Counted from the first letter of the stretch, positions 24,080-38,488 are shown. The stretch is 64,000 nucleotides of DNA from Geosiphon pyriformis (GCA_016748015.1 JAAOMT010000046.1:491687-555686), one strand, 5' to 3'. The notes: generated from the letters alone by a model not told the origin. Numbers and translations: made by a program.

Positions 24080-25605
24080 AAAAAAAATGTAAAATGATTA
24101 TTGATAGTGACAATTGTTCTAACATTATTTATATAAATTGGATAGTTTAAAATTTTAATTGGTACTAATCTAATATTTTCGTCGTGCGCAAAAAACAGCA
24201 CATCTCACCTATGACTCAATCTCAAAACTTTGTCTTGAAAAAAAAAAAAACTAAGCATTGATTATCAGCACGATTAATCATATGGTAATAATTGAGTCAT
24301 CGTCTTACAAAGGTAACAACAATACCAACGAAATTAATCAATAAGCACGCACATATTTTTTGAATTTTAATCCTATATAGACTCATTTGAAAATCGGTTT
24401 AAAAAAAAGGTAGAGTCGTACTATTGTTTAAAATTTACGAGAATTGGGAGGAGGAGGGGGGAGGTGGTTACTTTAAAAGGTAAAAAACTAGTGAGCACGG
24501 ACTCTGTGTGTGATAGATAAACATGTGAACATTTAGCTATAAAATACAGAAAAAAGTTTATTACAATTTATGTCATCACATTTCGTCAATTTGAGGTGGT
24601 AAATAGCCTTTAAAGGTTTCTTTCATTTTTAATCAAGTAAAAAAATTTGGAATAAAGAAATTTATAAGCGGAGTTTTTTTCTCTGATTCAAATTTGTGAT
24701 TATCAACCGAAAAAAGGCCTGTAAACGTTTACTCAAAATAGAAAATGACTTTATATTTATTTATTTTCAGCTTGAAAACCGTGTTTAACACAAAATCTCG
24801 GTTTTAAAAAACCCCCCCCCCCAAAAGATTTGAGTTTGTATCAGTTACCACGCCACGCCACGCCACGGGAATTTTTGAAATAGGTTAAATTTTCAGGGAA
24901 AAAAAACCCAATTACCCCTATTTCTTAAAGCATCTACATCTAGTTGTTGTAACAACTCAAACTTCAATATTAGGGATTCAGTTTTTGTTATAAATGATTT
25001 ATTATCAAAATGGCTTATTTCAGATTCTTTTTTTTTCGAAATAGCGTCATCATAATTTACATGCTTGTTCGCTTTAATAGTAATTTTTTCGATTTCAAAT
25101 TTACATTTTTTTTAGAATATAGAAAACTTGATTATAATGTATTTATATTTTGTGCTGCTGCTACTATTATTATTTTTACTTTGAACTTACTCAGAATGAA
25201 TTTAAAGTTTACGCGTTTTTTGAGCTTGAAGCTTTTTGTGTGGGGAATTGGTGGATTTTTACATTACGAGATTTAGTTGGGGGGGAGGGGGGTATAATGA
25301 CCTTTTAGGAATTTAAATTGTATTTTGATTTATATTTATAATTAAAGCCCGTCATGCCAGCATTTAGAACGGACCTGGAGACGTGTAAGTCTTTTTTTTT
25401 TTTTAAGGGTGCCATATTTATCGAGTGTTACATAGCACTCTTTAACTCGCTCACTTTTAAGTTTTGACAGACAGGTAGTAGTAAAAAAAAGATTTGTTTG
25501 CCAAGTGTTACTTTTTAAAAGGGTGTAGGGAAGAAAGGCTGAAATTATGACATCATTTTATTTATCTAAATTTATTTATTTATTTATTTTTTTGCCATTG
25601 ATTTT
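23661..25605. other. intergenic island downstream of the bZIP gene
   Basis: Composition shifts to more balanced, unique sequence at about 23660. It contains a 9-bp direct repeat GACGCAGTC at about 23892 and 23923, beside CACGTCAATTACGTG (about 23940), which holds two ACGT cores. Other features are a poly(A) run at 24051-24077 and a CCACG tandem at 24844-24867. A frame at 25010-25276 encodes a Phe/Ile/Leu-rich 88-residue peptide with no domain, and I do not call it a gene. Confidence 0.5.
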
Positions 25606-26269
25606 TCAAATTAACAGAGATTGAAGATCAGTAGGTTTCGATATTCGTTGTTCTTGAGGTAGTTGACCATAAGATGAGGAAGAAGAGCGTGAAGAGCCAC
25701 GCGAATGTGATTGATAATATTCTTTAGAATCCGATTCACCAGAGGATGAAGATGGTGTCAAATAGTCGTGTACAGAAATTTGAGAACGTAGATGATGAAT
25801 CTGTAAAAATGAATAAAAAAATTTATTAATTTATTTTTTTATTCTTGTTCAAGTTTTTTTAAACTTTGTATTTTGAGACAAAAAGAGACAATTACCTCAT
25901 CTTCCAATTCACGAATTTTAGATTTAGCATTAAGTTTATCTGAATTAGCATCCTCTAATCGCCGTTCCAACTCGTTAATCCTTTTAACGGTATCAATACT
26001 TTCTAATTCTTGTACGCGTCGTTCCAAGAATTGACACTTTTCTTGCATATCACGTTCACGTTGCTTTCGTCGATCACGGAAACGTGCACTGGCACCCGCG
26101 TTGCGACGACGTTTTTCGGCCAAGAGTTCCGTGGCGGGATCAATTTGTGAATGACGCGACGATGATGAAGATGAAGAGGAAAAGCTGTCATGATGATGAT
26201 GGTGATGATGATATGAATGATATGGATGATGATGATGATGATGATTACTACTACTACTACTACTACTAC

Positions 26270-26302
<33 letters not shown>

Positions 26303-26828
26303 GCGAGGAGAGTTGAGGTGGAGACGAAATGGTCATTGGTGAAAGAGAACCAGTTGATGAAGGGGAAAAAGACTGTCGACGTGATGGTATATCATAAAGT
26401 GATGTAACTTCCGAGTAAGGATGATATCCCTTTGTGTTGTTGTTGTTGTTGTTGTTGGTGGATGATTGATAAGAATCGATAGAATGCTGTCGCGTTATAA
26501 CTGGTTTTGATGATGGACCAGTCCCAAGATATGTGGAAGGTTGAGTGTGAATTGATGAAGTAGAAAAATTCATTTCATGTGTTGGACTATGTATTGGTGA
26601 AAGTATTGGAATTGATGGAGATACCATACGAGATACTGGCGGTAGTACTGAAGGTATCGTTGATTGATCACCATTAATGTTATTACTATGACTATTGTTA
26701 TTACTATTGATCGAACTATTAATGGTTTGGGAATTGTTTTGATTATTTAAGCGTGAAATTGTTGTGTTTGTTATTTCAAAACTAGCGATTGGAGGTAACC
26801 GGTTGGTAGTTTGAGAAAAACGAGACAT
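25606..26828 (-). CDS. bZIP transcription factor, two exons, 375 aa
   Basis: Exon 1 is 26828-25896 and exon 2 is 25800-25606, joined across a 95-nt GT..AG intron (25895-25801, GTAATT...TTTACAG). Splicing keeps frame and adds 64 residues ending LQSLLI before TGA. The basic region at residues 239-260 reads RRRNAGASARFRDRRKQRER, the N-x-x-x-S-A-R-F-R type seen in fungal Cys3/Met4/Zip1-like factors. A heptad-like zipper follows (about 264-320), and the intron falls within it. The N-terminal 235 residues are low complexity, with runs of Asn, Ser and His and Ser-Pro motifs, typical of activation or regulatory segments. It should act in the nucleus as a dimer. Sulfur or stress regulation is only a guess from the basic region. 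Overlapping AATAAA-like signals follow the stop. ATG 26828 is the only plausible start seen. Confidence 0.9.
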
Positions 26829-27798
26829 GTTTGATGTATGATGATGATGATAATGATGATAATGATACGATTTTTTCGTGATGATTTTATGTCAAGAAAA
26901 AAAATTTTTTTTTTTTTTCCAAAGAAAACAATTTAATTTCTAGTGTAACAATGAATGATTGGAAAAATATATTCGTGAGAAAAGATCGTTCAATGAACTG
27001 CAGAGTGAAAAGATTTCTTTATTTCCAAAAATAATAAATTGTCAAATTGCAAAAAAAAATTTCATAAAAGAATTTAAGTTGTCGGGTTAAAGTAGAATTT
27101 TTTTTGTATTGTTATCGTGGTTCGTCTTCGTGAAATAGAGGATAAAAGATAAAAAATTTTAAGAAGCTTCAAACAGTTGAAGTAAAAAAGATTGATAATC
27201 AAGTCAAAGAAGAAAAGAAAAATGACAATTGAGTATCGTAAATAACAAGAGACAAAGATATGGTTATTTTCTACGGGACAGGCTGCTTATATCTCAGTTT
27301 TGTGTCATCATCATCATCATCATCATCGTCGTTGTCATTGTCGTGACGGTGAGGTGAACATGTCGCGTGAGTTAAGTTTTTTTTTTGTTGGAAGCTGTTT
27401 ATTCAATTGGAAGTCAGCATATTTTTTTTTACAAGGATAAAAGAAGGGTTAAGATATATTACCCTATAAAGAGTTATAATAATAAAACTTTATACTAAAT
27501 TATGTGAACATTGACAATTTAATAAATTTTCCTTTCTAGATAATGTATTGGTACAAGATTTTTTTTTTTTTAGAATAAAAGTCCTCCCATCCCTCCCCCC
27601 ATAATATTGATTAACCGGGTTGTACCATACTTTAAAAGAAATTGTATTTGTTACAAGAATGATGCCATGATTGTTTTTCTGCAGGTTTGGAAAGATCAAC
27701 AACGACTAAAAAAAACAAACGAGAAAAACTTGACCAAATTTTTTAAAATAAGAAATTAATAGTTTTTTTTTTGACTTGTATATGAATTTTTTTCTTCC

Positions 27799-27921
<123 letters not shown>

Positions 27922-28181
27922 TGGGAACTAAAAAAACTTTTGCACTAAAAAAGGATGTAATAAATAGTGTCAACATCAAAAAGTGCGACAGTTTTGTACT
28001 AGATCAATTTTTGGCTTATCTAATTTTATCAAATATCTGCAGTTTATATATTATTGCCCATTACAAAAACCCAGTTGGGGGAAATATTTTTTGTAATAAA
28101 GCTCAAAAGAAAAAAAAAAATAATGTGTGTGCGTGTAAAATGTGCATAAAAAAAAATTGTTCGATTAATAACTCTAACCAG

Positions 28182-28205
28182 TGTGTGTGTGTGTGTGTGT
28201 GTGTG
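28182..28205. repeat. (GT)n dinucleotide repeat
   Basis: About 12 GT units. Confidence 0.95.
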
Positions 28206-28962
28206 AAACATGAGTGAAAATATGTATCTGAAAAAGAAAATTTGGTGATGAATGATGAAATCGTGAAACCTTCATCAAACATCATTCAGACGTAATGATC
28301 CTAAGGCGTAATATTGAAAACACCCTCAATTTTTAAGTATAGCATTTATGGATTATTCAGTAACCTCGGATAATAGAAATTTGAAATTTATGGGGAAAAA
28401 AAAACATGGTCAAAATACAAAGGCGTACAAATATGACCAATTTTTAATCAGGTATTTGATTCTCTAAAAGAGATACACAAATAAAAAATCCTATAAACAT
28501 TTACTCAAAAAAATTCAAGATTATGAAAAATACGATATTCAACACACCTCTCCCAACTGATACATGAAAAAAAAAAAAATGGTCAATTTTTTTTTATTGA
28601 AAAAAATAAAAAAATAAAAAAGGGGAAATAAAAAGGGGAAATAAAAAAGCCTGTACCCGTCTTTTCATCTGATAATTTACGATTTCAATCATCATTCGGA
28701 AAATTCCATTTTACCCATTTTTTTTTTACCCATTTTAATCTTTTTTTTTTTTTTTTCTCATTTGTAACCAAAATTACGCATTCTCTATTTTCTCAATATT
28801 TTTATCATGCGAAAGTGAGGCAGATAGGAGAAAAATGTATTTTTTATGATTTCTGTATGGATGTGTATCAAAAAATAAAATAAAAATATCGATATCGTAA
28901 AAGTGGGCAAAAAACTTTGATTTGAACATTCACTTTCCTTTCCCAAGATATTAAATTGTATG

Positions 28963-28963
<1 letters not shown>

Positions 28964-28997
<34 letters not shown>
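28964..28997. repeat. (AATC)n tetranucleotide repeat
   Basis: About 8 AATC units. Confidence 0.95.
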
Positions 28998-28998
<1 letters not shown>

Positions 28999-30123
28999 GC
29001 ATTTTTGCCTAGTTCCTATTTTAAAAACTGGTATGTGCATTGGGGGGAAGGGATCCTCATACGATATTGAATGATTATATCGTAATGGAATTCTATGAGA
29101 ATTTTCCGGTTTGACGAAATCATAAAAAAAAAAAAAATTCCCGATATTAAAAATATTAGTCAAATTTGATGGGAAGGCGTCCCATGAAAAATTATCACTT
29201 TTTTGATTGGCTCATGATTGTGGCAAAGCACAAAAGGTTACTTGTTGGATAAATTTAGGAAATTCGTGCGTCTAAAAGTAGGCGTAAAAAATTAAAACTT
29301 GGCGAAAAAAAATATTTATCTGACATATGGGGTAAATCTTTTTTTAAAGTCTAGAAGAAAAACAGTTTTCGGATACCAGTTAAATACTCAGCAGCATCAT
29401 GTATATATCCCTAGCCACCATGCATAATTCTCGAACCAATTCCCCGGGAATCAATGCAATCCTTTCCAAAATCTATAAACATTCGATCATGTTAAAGCAT
29501 TCCCCATTCCCCATTCCCCATTCTCATTCCCCATCCTGCATCCCACATCCCCCATCCTCATTGAACATGTATGATTTAATATAATCATCGATTATTACTG
29601 TTTACCATTCTAACCACAAAAAATCTGATTTTTTTAAAACACCCCATTTCTAAAATAAAATAAAAATATCCACAAAATAAAATAACCCTCCTTCCTTCTT
29701 TTAAGTTTTATTTAGTACATAACTAAACACAGTTAAAACTTTGTCACTTAACGCATATCAGATAATGGGGAAAACGCCGAATTCCCGATTGCACCGTGAG
29801 ACGGTGAATTTCGAAATTTTGAAAATTTCCCATCTTACTTACATAGTGGTTTGCGCGATTTGCGACTCCTATTGAATATCATGATCTAGTCGTAATAAGG
29901 TGTATTACATTTTGTGGATGCGCAGCTGATATTTGTATACACGCACGCAAAAATAGGGAATAAAACTTTGTTAATTATCGATAAATATATATAATTTACA
30001 AATTTATATATATTAATAATCAATTTTTTTTATTGGAAATTTTTTCATTATTAAAAATCGTTGTATCTTTTTTTCTCAGGTCTGAAATTATTACGATCAC
30101 GAGCCAATTATACGAATATATCG

Positions 30124-30190
30124 CACACACACGCACACACACACACACCCACCCACACACACACACAAACACACACACACAAACAGACAG
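30124..30190. repeat. (AC)n-rich imperfect repeat
   Basis: CA/AC units with CG, CC and AA interruptions. It produces His/Thr or Cys/Val runs in spurious frames. Confidence 0.95.
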
Positions 30191-30480
30191 ACAACTCGAG
30201 TTTATGTGACTTCTCATTCTATTGTATTATTTTAGGTGGGGAAACATCATAATGATAATAATAGAAAGTGGGTAAATAAGGTTGCATTGCCGCGATAATC
30301 ATTAAATAAATGATTACTGATCAGATTCGTCACTAAGAGTCATTTTCGTAAAACGATGAAATGATTTTGAAAGGTGTGTATTATAAAATTTACATTTAAC
30401 CAAGAAATTAGTTCAATTGAACCAGCACATTAACTTTATTCTTGTTTAAAAAGAAAATATTTCTATTGAAAAAATCACGT

Positions 30481-31192
30481 GAGTTAGATTTCATATCCAA
30501 GTTTCTAAATTATTTATTTATATTTTAAAAGTGTTAATTAAATTACTATTATTCGTTTTTGTTTTAAGTTTGAAATTATTAAAAGTTTTTTTTGAAAAAA
30601 ATACTATTTATACAGCGAAAACGAAAACATATTATAAAAATATTTAAAAATTCAAAAATTTCAATAAAAATGATTTTAAAACATTATTATTATTTTATTT
30701 TTATTATTATTTTTATTATTACTACTATTTATAATTGAAAATTTATTTTAAACATTATTATTAAAACAAAATTCACAAAATTCCATTTTTAAATTAACAA
30801 TATTAAAAAAATATAAACTAAGAATTAATATTTGGCAAAACACCAAAAATCAATTTTTGTAATTTTTGATTAAATCTTTTAAAATTTAAATTGAAAATAA
30901 TTAATTTTAAAAAGTAATAATTAAATTAGTAAAACAAAGATTACTAAAACTTAATATTACCAAATTCATATAAATTTTATATATAATATTTAAAGTTAAT
31001 TAAAAACTATATATTTACATTAATATTAAAATAATATTCAATAAAAATTAATTATAAAAAAATATTTCTTGATTTTTGTTAATTTATTTCTATTATTTAA
31101 TTTTTATTTTATTTAAATAAAAAAATTTATTAAAATTTATTAATTTTAAAATACTATTAATTTATATATTAAATTCTAAAATTTTTTAACCA

Positions 31193-31242
<50 letters not shown>

Positions 31243-32650
31243 AGTTAATAAGTAAAATCCAAAATTATTTAATTCAAAAAAATTATTTTTATTTTTATTA
31301 ATAATTAATAATTAAAATTCAACTATTATTTACTATAATATAATAAAAATATATATTTTAAAATAAATATTATTCAAGCCAATTAAAACTATATTATATA
31401 TCAAAAAAAAATTTATTTATTTTTAAAACCAAATCAAATTAAATAAACTTTAAAAATATTTAATTTTATATAATTAAACTAAAAACAACAATTACAAAAT
31501 TATATATATATATATTAAACATTAAAATTTTAACATTGATAAAAAAAATTTTTTACTTAGTTTTTAATATTATATATTAATATTTAATTATTATTTTTGT
31601 ATTTAATTATTATTTTATAATAAAATTCAATTAATTTAAAATAAATAACTTTTACAATTTTAAAAATCATCAATAATTTTTTAAATCAAGTTTTAATATA
31701 AAGTTTTTATATAAAATTATATAAAATAAATTATTTTTATTTGTATTATATAAAAACTAAACATAAAAATAATCAAATAAATAATTATAAACAATTAATA
31801 TTTTAATGTTAAAAGTTTTATATATAAAAATACATAATATTATTTAAATAAAAAATAACCAAAAAAATTTTATTATTATTAATTAACCAATTAAATATTA
31901 AAATTATAAATAATATAATATTAAAAATATCAAAAAAGTTTCTAAAAATATTAAAATTACCAAGAATTTTAAGCATTTTAAAAATATTAAAATAATTAAA
32001 AATAATATTTACCAATAAAAAAAAATTTAATAATTAAATAACTAAAAAACAAATCCCATTTTTATTTTTAAGTTAATATAATTTTAAATAAAATCATTAT
32101 TTAAATTTATAAATTCAAAATATTATTATTATTATTATTATTAAATTTATTAATAATTATTTTATATTAACAAATATTAAAATTATAATATCAATATCAA
32201 TATTAATATTATTATTATTATTTATTAATTTATAAATAAAATTTAAATGCTATTTAATATTATATATCAAATTAAATAGTCTAAATTAAATATAACCAGC
32301 TATTTAGACCAATAAAAACAATATTACATATTTATATTAATTAAAATAATATAATTAATATTAAAAAAAATATAGTTTTAGTAATATTAAACAATTTTAC
32401 TATATTATTTTTTTTTTATTATGGTACAAATCATTTATAGTCATCAAACAATTTATATAATTTTAAATTGTATCTAGTCTTCCAATTTTAATAATATTAA
32501 AAAACTAAATCATAAATATGTTAGATTAAGTTCTTCTCTTTCACATTTATAGTTTAATTTTTTGAATTATATTATAATTTATAAAGTTATTAAAGTTTAA
32601 AATTAGCCACTTTTATTATTAATCTTTAATTTTCGAATGCTGATCAATTA
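30481..32650. other. extremely AT-rich block
   Basis: Over 2 kb of near-pure A/T between the bZIP island and the putative gene at 32761. It includes an (ATT)n tract at 31197-31240. The frame at 31818-32015 encodes only I, N, F, L and K residues and is compositional noise. Confidence 0.55.
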
Positions 32651-32760
32651 GATTTTAGCCAATCAACAATCACTAAAGTCACATTACCACGTAATAAATT
32701 ATTGAAGTATTATCATTTTCAGAAAGGCTTTCAATTAATATTAATCAAATCTTTAAATAG

Positions 32761-33444
32761 TCACTTTTTTATAAAGATATAATATCTCTCAGTCTGCATG
32801 TCTTCTGCTGGTGATATGGCACCATTAATCATGAATATTCTATTTACACCACTACTATATTTGGTTGTCATTATTGGAACAGAAATCCAGATATCAATAT
32901 TGTTTACACCAGGCGTCAAAGAAATCATAAAAGTACTATGAGCAATTGTTGGAGAATTTGGGAATGTTATTTGCACTCTATTTGTAACCTTGTGTTATTA
33001 TAATGTGGATATTTACTTTAAATTCACAAATAACCTTTCAATAACTATAATGTTGTATTTCAAAGAATTGCTTGGATCTAAGAGATATACAAAATCCCCT
33101 GTAATAAAGATTTCTGGTTAAATTTAATATTTAAATAATGAATTATACCAAAGAGAAATATAATGACTAAAATACCTATCATGTATTCGACTGAATCATG
33201 ATCTAGTTTTAAAATTGGTTTCCTAGGTTGTAAAAGGAATTTCGATTGTTGAATATTTCAACAACTTATTAGAATATGATATATAATAGCTTATCACAAT
33301 AATCAAGAAACTTACATCAGTTGGTGTTAATTTAGGGGAATCAGATTGGAATTGAAAGATCTTTGGCTTTATCTTGATTGAGAAAACTGAAGTTGTTTTA
33401 AAGCCCATAATCTTGAATAGCTTTTTTTTGTTAGTGTTGTACAT
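32761..33444 (-). CDS. putative small multi-exon gene, unknown function
   Basis: Composition and codon texture rise above the flanking AT-rich DNA. A first exon from ATG 33444 reads MYNTNKKKLFKIMGFKTTSV... to SPKLTPTD and meets a consensus GTAAGT donor near 33313. Further on, protein-like pieces are KPILKLDHDSVEYMIG (about 33180-33228), then after an acceptor TTTATTACAG, DFVYLLDPSNSLKYNI (about 33045-33099). A 57-nt GTTATT..CACAAG intron would join this in frame to VTNRVQITFPNSPTIAHSTF and the last exon, ending YYIFIKK with TGA at 32761. The first junction is one nucleotide out of frame as I read it, so the model or the gene is imperfect. No domain is recognised. Confidence 0.35.
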
Positions 33445-33800
33445 TTTTTAACGAGTTTGTTTTGATGCAAAAAATGTATGAAATGTATTAGTTCAAGTAA
33501 ATAAAATCCAGATTTTTTTGTAAAAGCCTAATAAACTTCTTATTTATAAATAATATATTAAAAACACATGTATATTAACCAATAAAATTTAATTATATGA
33601 ATAAAAACACATGAAGATTGTCATTTAAAATTTCGGACTGATTTACATTTTTGATGATTATAAATGGTTTGCACCATACAAATTTTATGAATGAAACCCA
33701 ACTGCTATCTAGTACATAGAACCAAACTAAGTAAAACCAACTAAATGCAGTTCATGCACAGACTACATGTGGCCAGCCACTTGGACCAGACAAGGCAACA

Positions 33801-36800
33801 TTATGCACTTATGCTGACAAAAGCACCACCATCCAAACCAGAGAAAAATTGACACAATTTGTATCTACCAAACCTAATAGCAAAGGATTCCATAATACCA
33901 AGTATACAAACAACACCAGCCGACAACCTAGAACCCATACTGCCAAACAAGCCAGAAACCAGACTATTATCCCCAACCAAGCTGGCTTTTTCCATATTTA
34001 CCCTATGTTTGGCTCTAATAGACCATATCTTATTGTGATGTAACTTCACCAAAAACCTAACATATTCAACAAGGACTAGAACAGCTTCCTTTTTCCCCTC
34101 AAAAACTAAAACAGCTTCAGCATACTAATCTCCTATTACAAAACTCTTGCAAATTACTGTATAAAAACTCACATCCAAAAAACACAATGAAAGTAAAAGC
34201 AGAATAGCAAATGTAAATGGACTTGAAAGACCAGACATTGACATCTATTTTTCAGTAACTTCAACCAAAATGTTTCCACAGAGACCAGAGTCATCAGAAC
34301 AGGTAAAAACATGATTAAATAACTCCATCTTGCCACACATAAAGCACAACACCCCAAGATAACTCTTCTTATACAACTTTTTTCTAATTGTAACCAGCAG
34401 CTATTTGTATACAGCCTTTATTAAATATGTGCACAGATTGGCTGATTTTCTACTGGTAAACCCAAACAGCATATATGAATCAGGGTGCCAAATTGCTGCA
34501 GTAGTCCTCCAATCTATTTCTCTAATCATAACATTTGAAACAATATCAAAACCCAGACCAGTCTCCCAATGGGCACAGCATATTAACTGGTGTAAATCTC
34601 GAACAAAATAACAAGTATTGTCAGATACAGCAGATTTCTCAGCAATCATAAATCTTTTTCGAATTCCAACCGGCAAAGAAAAAGATAAGGAAGTTGCCTC
34701 ATTAACTAATACATCAATCTTAACATTGCCCACTACACCTGAATGCCCCTTAACCTTCACCTACTTAATTGAAATATTTTTATTCCTAAGAAAATTGTCT
34801 ATATGCAATCTTTTGATCCAACATTGGTTACAGAAGTTAAGCATAGTAAGAGAAATCTCAGAAGTGCATGTATCAATCACAGATTAACTATCTGAGTATA
34901 AAACCACTAAACATGAAGATGGAACACACTCTAAAGTCAATACTACAGTCTGCAATTCAGTTAAAATAGAGGACAAAAGCCCATTCACTCTAATCTCAAT
35001 ACTCGCATCTGCAGCCGAAAAGTATGCAGCCATTTTACCTGCCACCTTAGCAAAACCAGCATATTGTAAGGATCTATCTGTATAAACCTCAATACAATCA
35101 GACCACATCTCTAGTAAACTATCACAAACATCAGAAAATCTATCAGAATTTAAGACACTCAGCATATTCTTTCTCTTAGTAAAAGTAGTTCCAACTCCCA
35201 AAGAAACAGATTTGGTCATAAAATCAAATGTTAATGAAAACCAATGAGGCACTGAGCCTCTTAGATCCAACCACTTCCAACAATGAAATGTTTTCCAGTC
35301 TATCACCCTTCTATTTTTATCAAGAAGTCTGTCACCAAATACAATACCAAATCGTTTTAATGACAAAACAGATTTAAAATACAAGGACTGATCTAAAATG
35401 TCAGATATTAGAAAGTTACCAAACTCACAAAAGACACAAGACAGATTGTTTGTTAATGACAACTCATTATTCAGAAAAATTTTCTCCACTCCAGCCAGAA
35501 AATTGTTTACAGAACTAACATGCAACCTGACTGAAAATTGTAAAGGATCCAAAGGAGCCCAGTCCAGAACTTGTAAATCCAAGAATCTATAATTAAATAA
35601 TCATCTCAGAATGCCACAGTTATTGAAGAATAAGATCAATAATGCCAGCTTCCCTTTAGACTGTACTTGCTCAAAGAGCTTTAAACTATACAAAAAAGGA
35701 TGGTGCAAGATCTCACTGAGAAAGTCATACAGCAAACCAGCTTTGGTCTTAAGACCTTTCCTAATCATAATGTCTCACTTACAACACATAGCTAAAGAAA
35801 CAAAACTGAATTGTGTATGATAACCAACTATGGACTACAAAACTGCTGACACCAAATAACAAAATTGTTTGTCTGTGATAGTCTTTCTTAACATTACATT
35901 AGAAAAAAACTTGATGTCTATATAAGCTTGAGCCAAACTGAATTTAGAGAGACCCTCAGTTGACAGAAATATGCCTAAATATTGGTGTGGCTCTCCCTTT
36001 TTAGCAATTGAAATTGGCAATCCATTGATCAACAGTGAGGCATTCTTAATTCCTTAATTGATTGAAATAACTACTGTTTTATCAATATTAATTGAGATGT
36101 CATTGATCATAAAAAATTCACATGCAATGTTCAAAATATACTGTATAGAAGCATGATTACTACTGATCCAAATTGTATCATCAACAAATAAACCAGCAGC
36201 TAAAAAAGAAGTTTTTCCTCTAATTGTCTTAATCCTGTCAGACTTAGCCACAAACTTAGAATCAATCCTGTATTCACATAAGTATTCATGTCTTTTTACC
36301 TCACACAGAAATAAGTCATAAAAGACCCTCCAAAGTAGCAAAGAGAAAACCTCCCCCTGATTCAACTTATTATGTACTCTGTAGCCTTCTGAGAGCCCAA
36401 AATCTGTTATCACTCTGTTGACCCAGTTCTCATGAATGTTACCAAAAAATTGGATGAAGTGTTTACACATTTTTATATGATATAAGCTTGCTCACAAATG
36501 ATGCCAGCCTACTAAATTATAGGCTTTGTGCATATCTTGTAGTACTAACCAAAGCTCTCTGTTTTTCTCTAGAATATTTTCAACAACCAAACCAATAACA
36601 AAAATAGGAGACTGGGTGGAAGTACTCTTCAACACTAAAAAATTGTTACCACAAAGAACATTAAACTTGCTATAAGCCAATGATATTTGATCAGATAAAA
36701 TCTTAGAAAATATTTTACATGCAATATTAACTAATGTGATAGGTCTAGTATTTATTAGAACACCATTTCATTCATAAGGTTTTGGAATCATAGAAACCCA

Positions 36801-38485
36801 CACTTTTTTTTAGGGATTAAGAACTGCACCCTGACTTAAACACAAATTCAACAGTCTTAAAAGACAGACCAAAACCTCTTTATCACAATGCTTCCAAAGT
36901 TCATTAAATATCCCTAACAACTCAGCAGCTTTATTATTTGGCAGGTTATCAACAACCAAAGACAATTCTTCCATACCAATTACATCTATTACATCAGAAA
37001 AAGCATTATTATCTACATAATTTAGAGGCATATATTGTCGAGACCAGAGGTTAGGCATTTTTGGAAGAATTAATCACTTTCTTGTCCACCCTTCTATAAT
37101 TTTATCGACCCTGAGCAATACCTCTTTAGACTCAACAACCAGCTTATTATCCACTACTAAGTGATCCAAAACTATCTTGTGAAATAGATGTTTCAAGATG
37201 CTTTTTATTATTTTCTCTTTGTTAAAACAAAAATTATCCATATGGTAGTCAATCGTCTTTCTTATAGTAGTATTCTTAGCAATTCTAGACTTGCAATATT
37301 TGGACTTTCAATACTTCTTTCTTACTACTAACAAATGCTTAACCAGCTTCACTAAGCTCATACCAGTTAAAACTATGCTATTAACCTTGGAAGCCTCAAC
37401 ACTATTAATAGCCAACCAGACCTTAATAAGATGGTTGAAATTCAATAAATCACCAGAATTCCAACATTTCAAAATCTTTGCAATAAGCTGTTCCAATTTA
37501 AAGAATCTTAAAGATTGTTTATTCCTTGAACAGTCACATTCACCATATTACATCTTAGAGAAAACTGTATTGGCAGCTTGTACTATGGCCTCTTCTAGCA
37601 TTTTTCACATTGTATTTAAGTTACTGTTGTCTTCTGCCTCTTCAAACATATCCAACCTAGCCAACAATTCAGCAAACATGTGGTCTTTAAAGCCCAACTA
37701 TTAAACATCATTTACATCCTTTAAATTGAATTTCTACTGGTTTTTGTTGGCTTGCCTGCAAATGCTAATAAGATGGGCATTCAGTAGTCCACTCAGACCA
37801 ATTGAAACTGAAACTGACTTATAATCTGTATCAAAAAACTCAGACACATCATTGACCTTATGTGATGTAATAGTAGACACCAAATTTCCACTCACTAAAA
37901 TAAAATCAATTACCCTCTCAACACTCTTAGAATAGCTTCAAGTAATAGCTTTGGCCAGCAAGTGTCCATCAAAAGTGTTAACTAGATCCAAACCCAAACA
38001 AAACTTGAAACTTGCACTTTTTTGAGATCCATTCTCATTAAAGTTACCACCCAAAATCACAAAAAAGCTGGAATTAACCACCTTGAAAATCATAAAATTG
38101 ATAACAGCAGCTTGACCAAAATGTGTGCCAACAGACACACCAGTATATAGACCCAAAATCATAACTGAAAGCTTGTTTTTGAACAAAAAACACACAGAAA
38201 TCAACTGACCAGGAATCTCATCTACTTTCAAAACATGTTAAGCCAAAGAAGTATTCATGATAATGGCAATGCCAGCACCTCAAAAACTAACATCCAAACC
38301 AGTAGTAAAGACCTAGACACCATCAAACTTACTCATAATCCAAGACTTAATATCAGATCTCAATTTTGTCTTAGTAACAATAGAAATCATATTATCCAAA
38401 TTCTTATGTTAATGAACAATGTTATCTTGTTTAGCCAAATTCATCATACTCCTAGTATTATATGTAGTCACCCTCCAAACAAGCT
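33801..38485 (-). pseudogene. LINE C ORF2: endonuclease, reverse transcriptase, RNase H
   Basis: Reading the minus strand from about 38485, the first endonuclease motif is TYNTRSMMNLAKQD and the second is VTKTKLR. GGNFNENG (about 38040) stands for GGDFN with Asp to Asn, and DTDYKSVSVS replaces the D-H motif with Tyr. RT has NTRPITLVNIACKIFSKIL (about 36740) and catalytic FVDD intact (about 36170). RNase H shows EVYTDRSL (about 35085), LQTVVLTLECV, LYSDS and HSGVVGNVKID (about 34735). The frame ends SISA at a stop at 33801. Stops fall at about 38220, 37935, 37060, 36800, 36480, 35830, 35590, 34880 and 34765. Some replace Gln or Trp seen in LINE B. Confidence 0.85.
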
Positions 38486-38488
38486 TAC

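Noticed and set aside
25010-25276. 88-residue Phe/Ile-rich frame
   Set aside because: No homology motif seen, and it lies on the opposite strand in the 3' flank of the bZIP gene.
30020-30252. Cys/Val-rich and His/Thr-rich frames on the two strands
   Set aside because: Both are translations of the (AC)n-rich repeat at 30124-30190.
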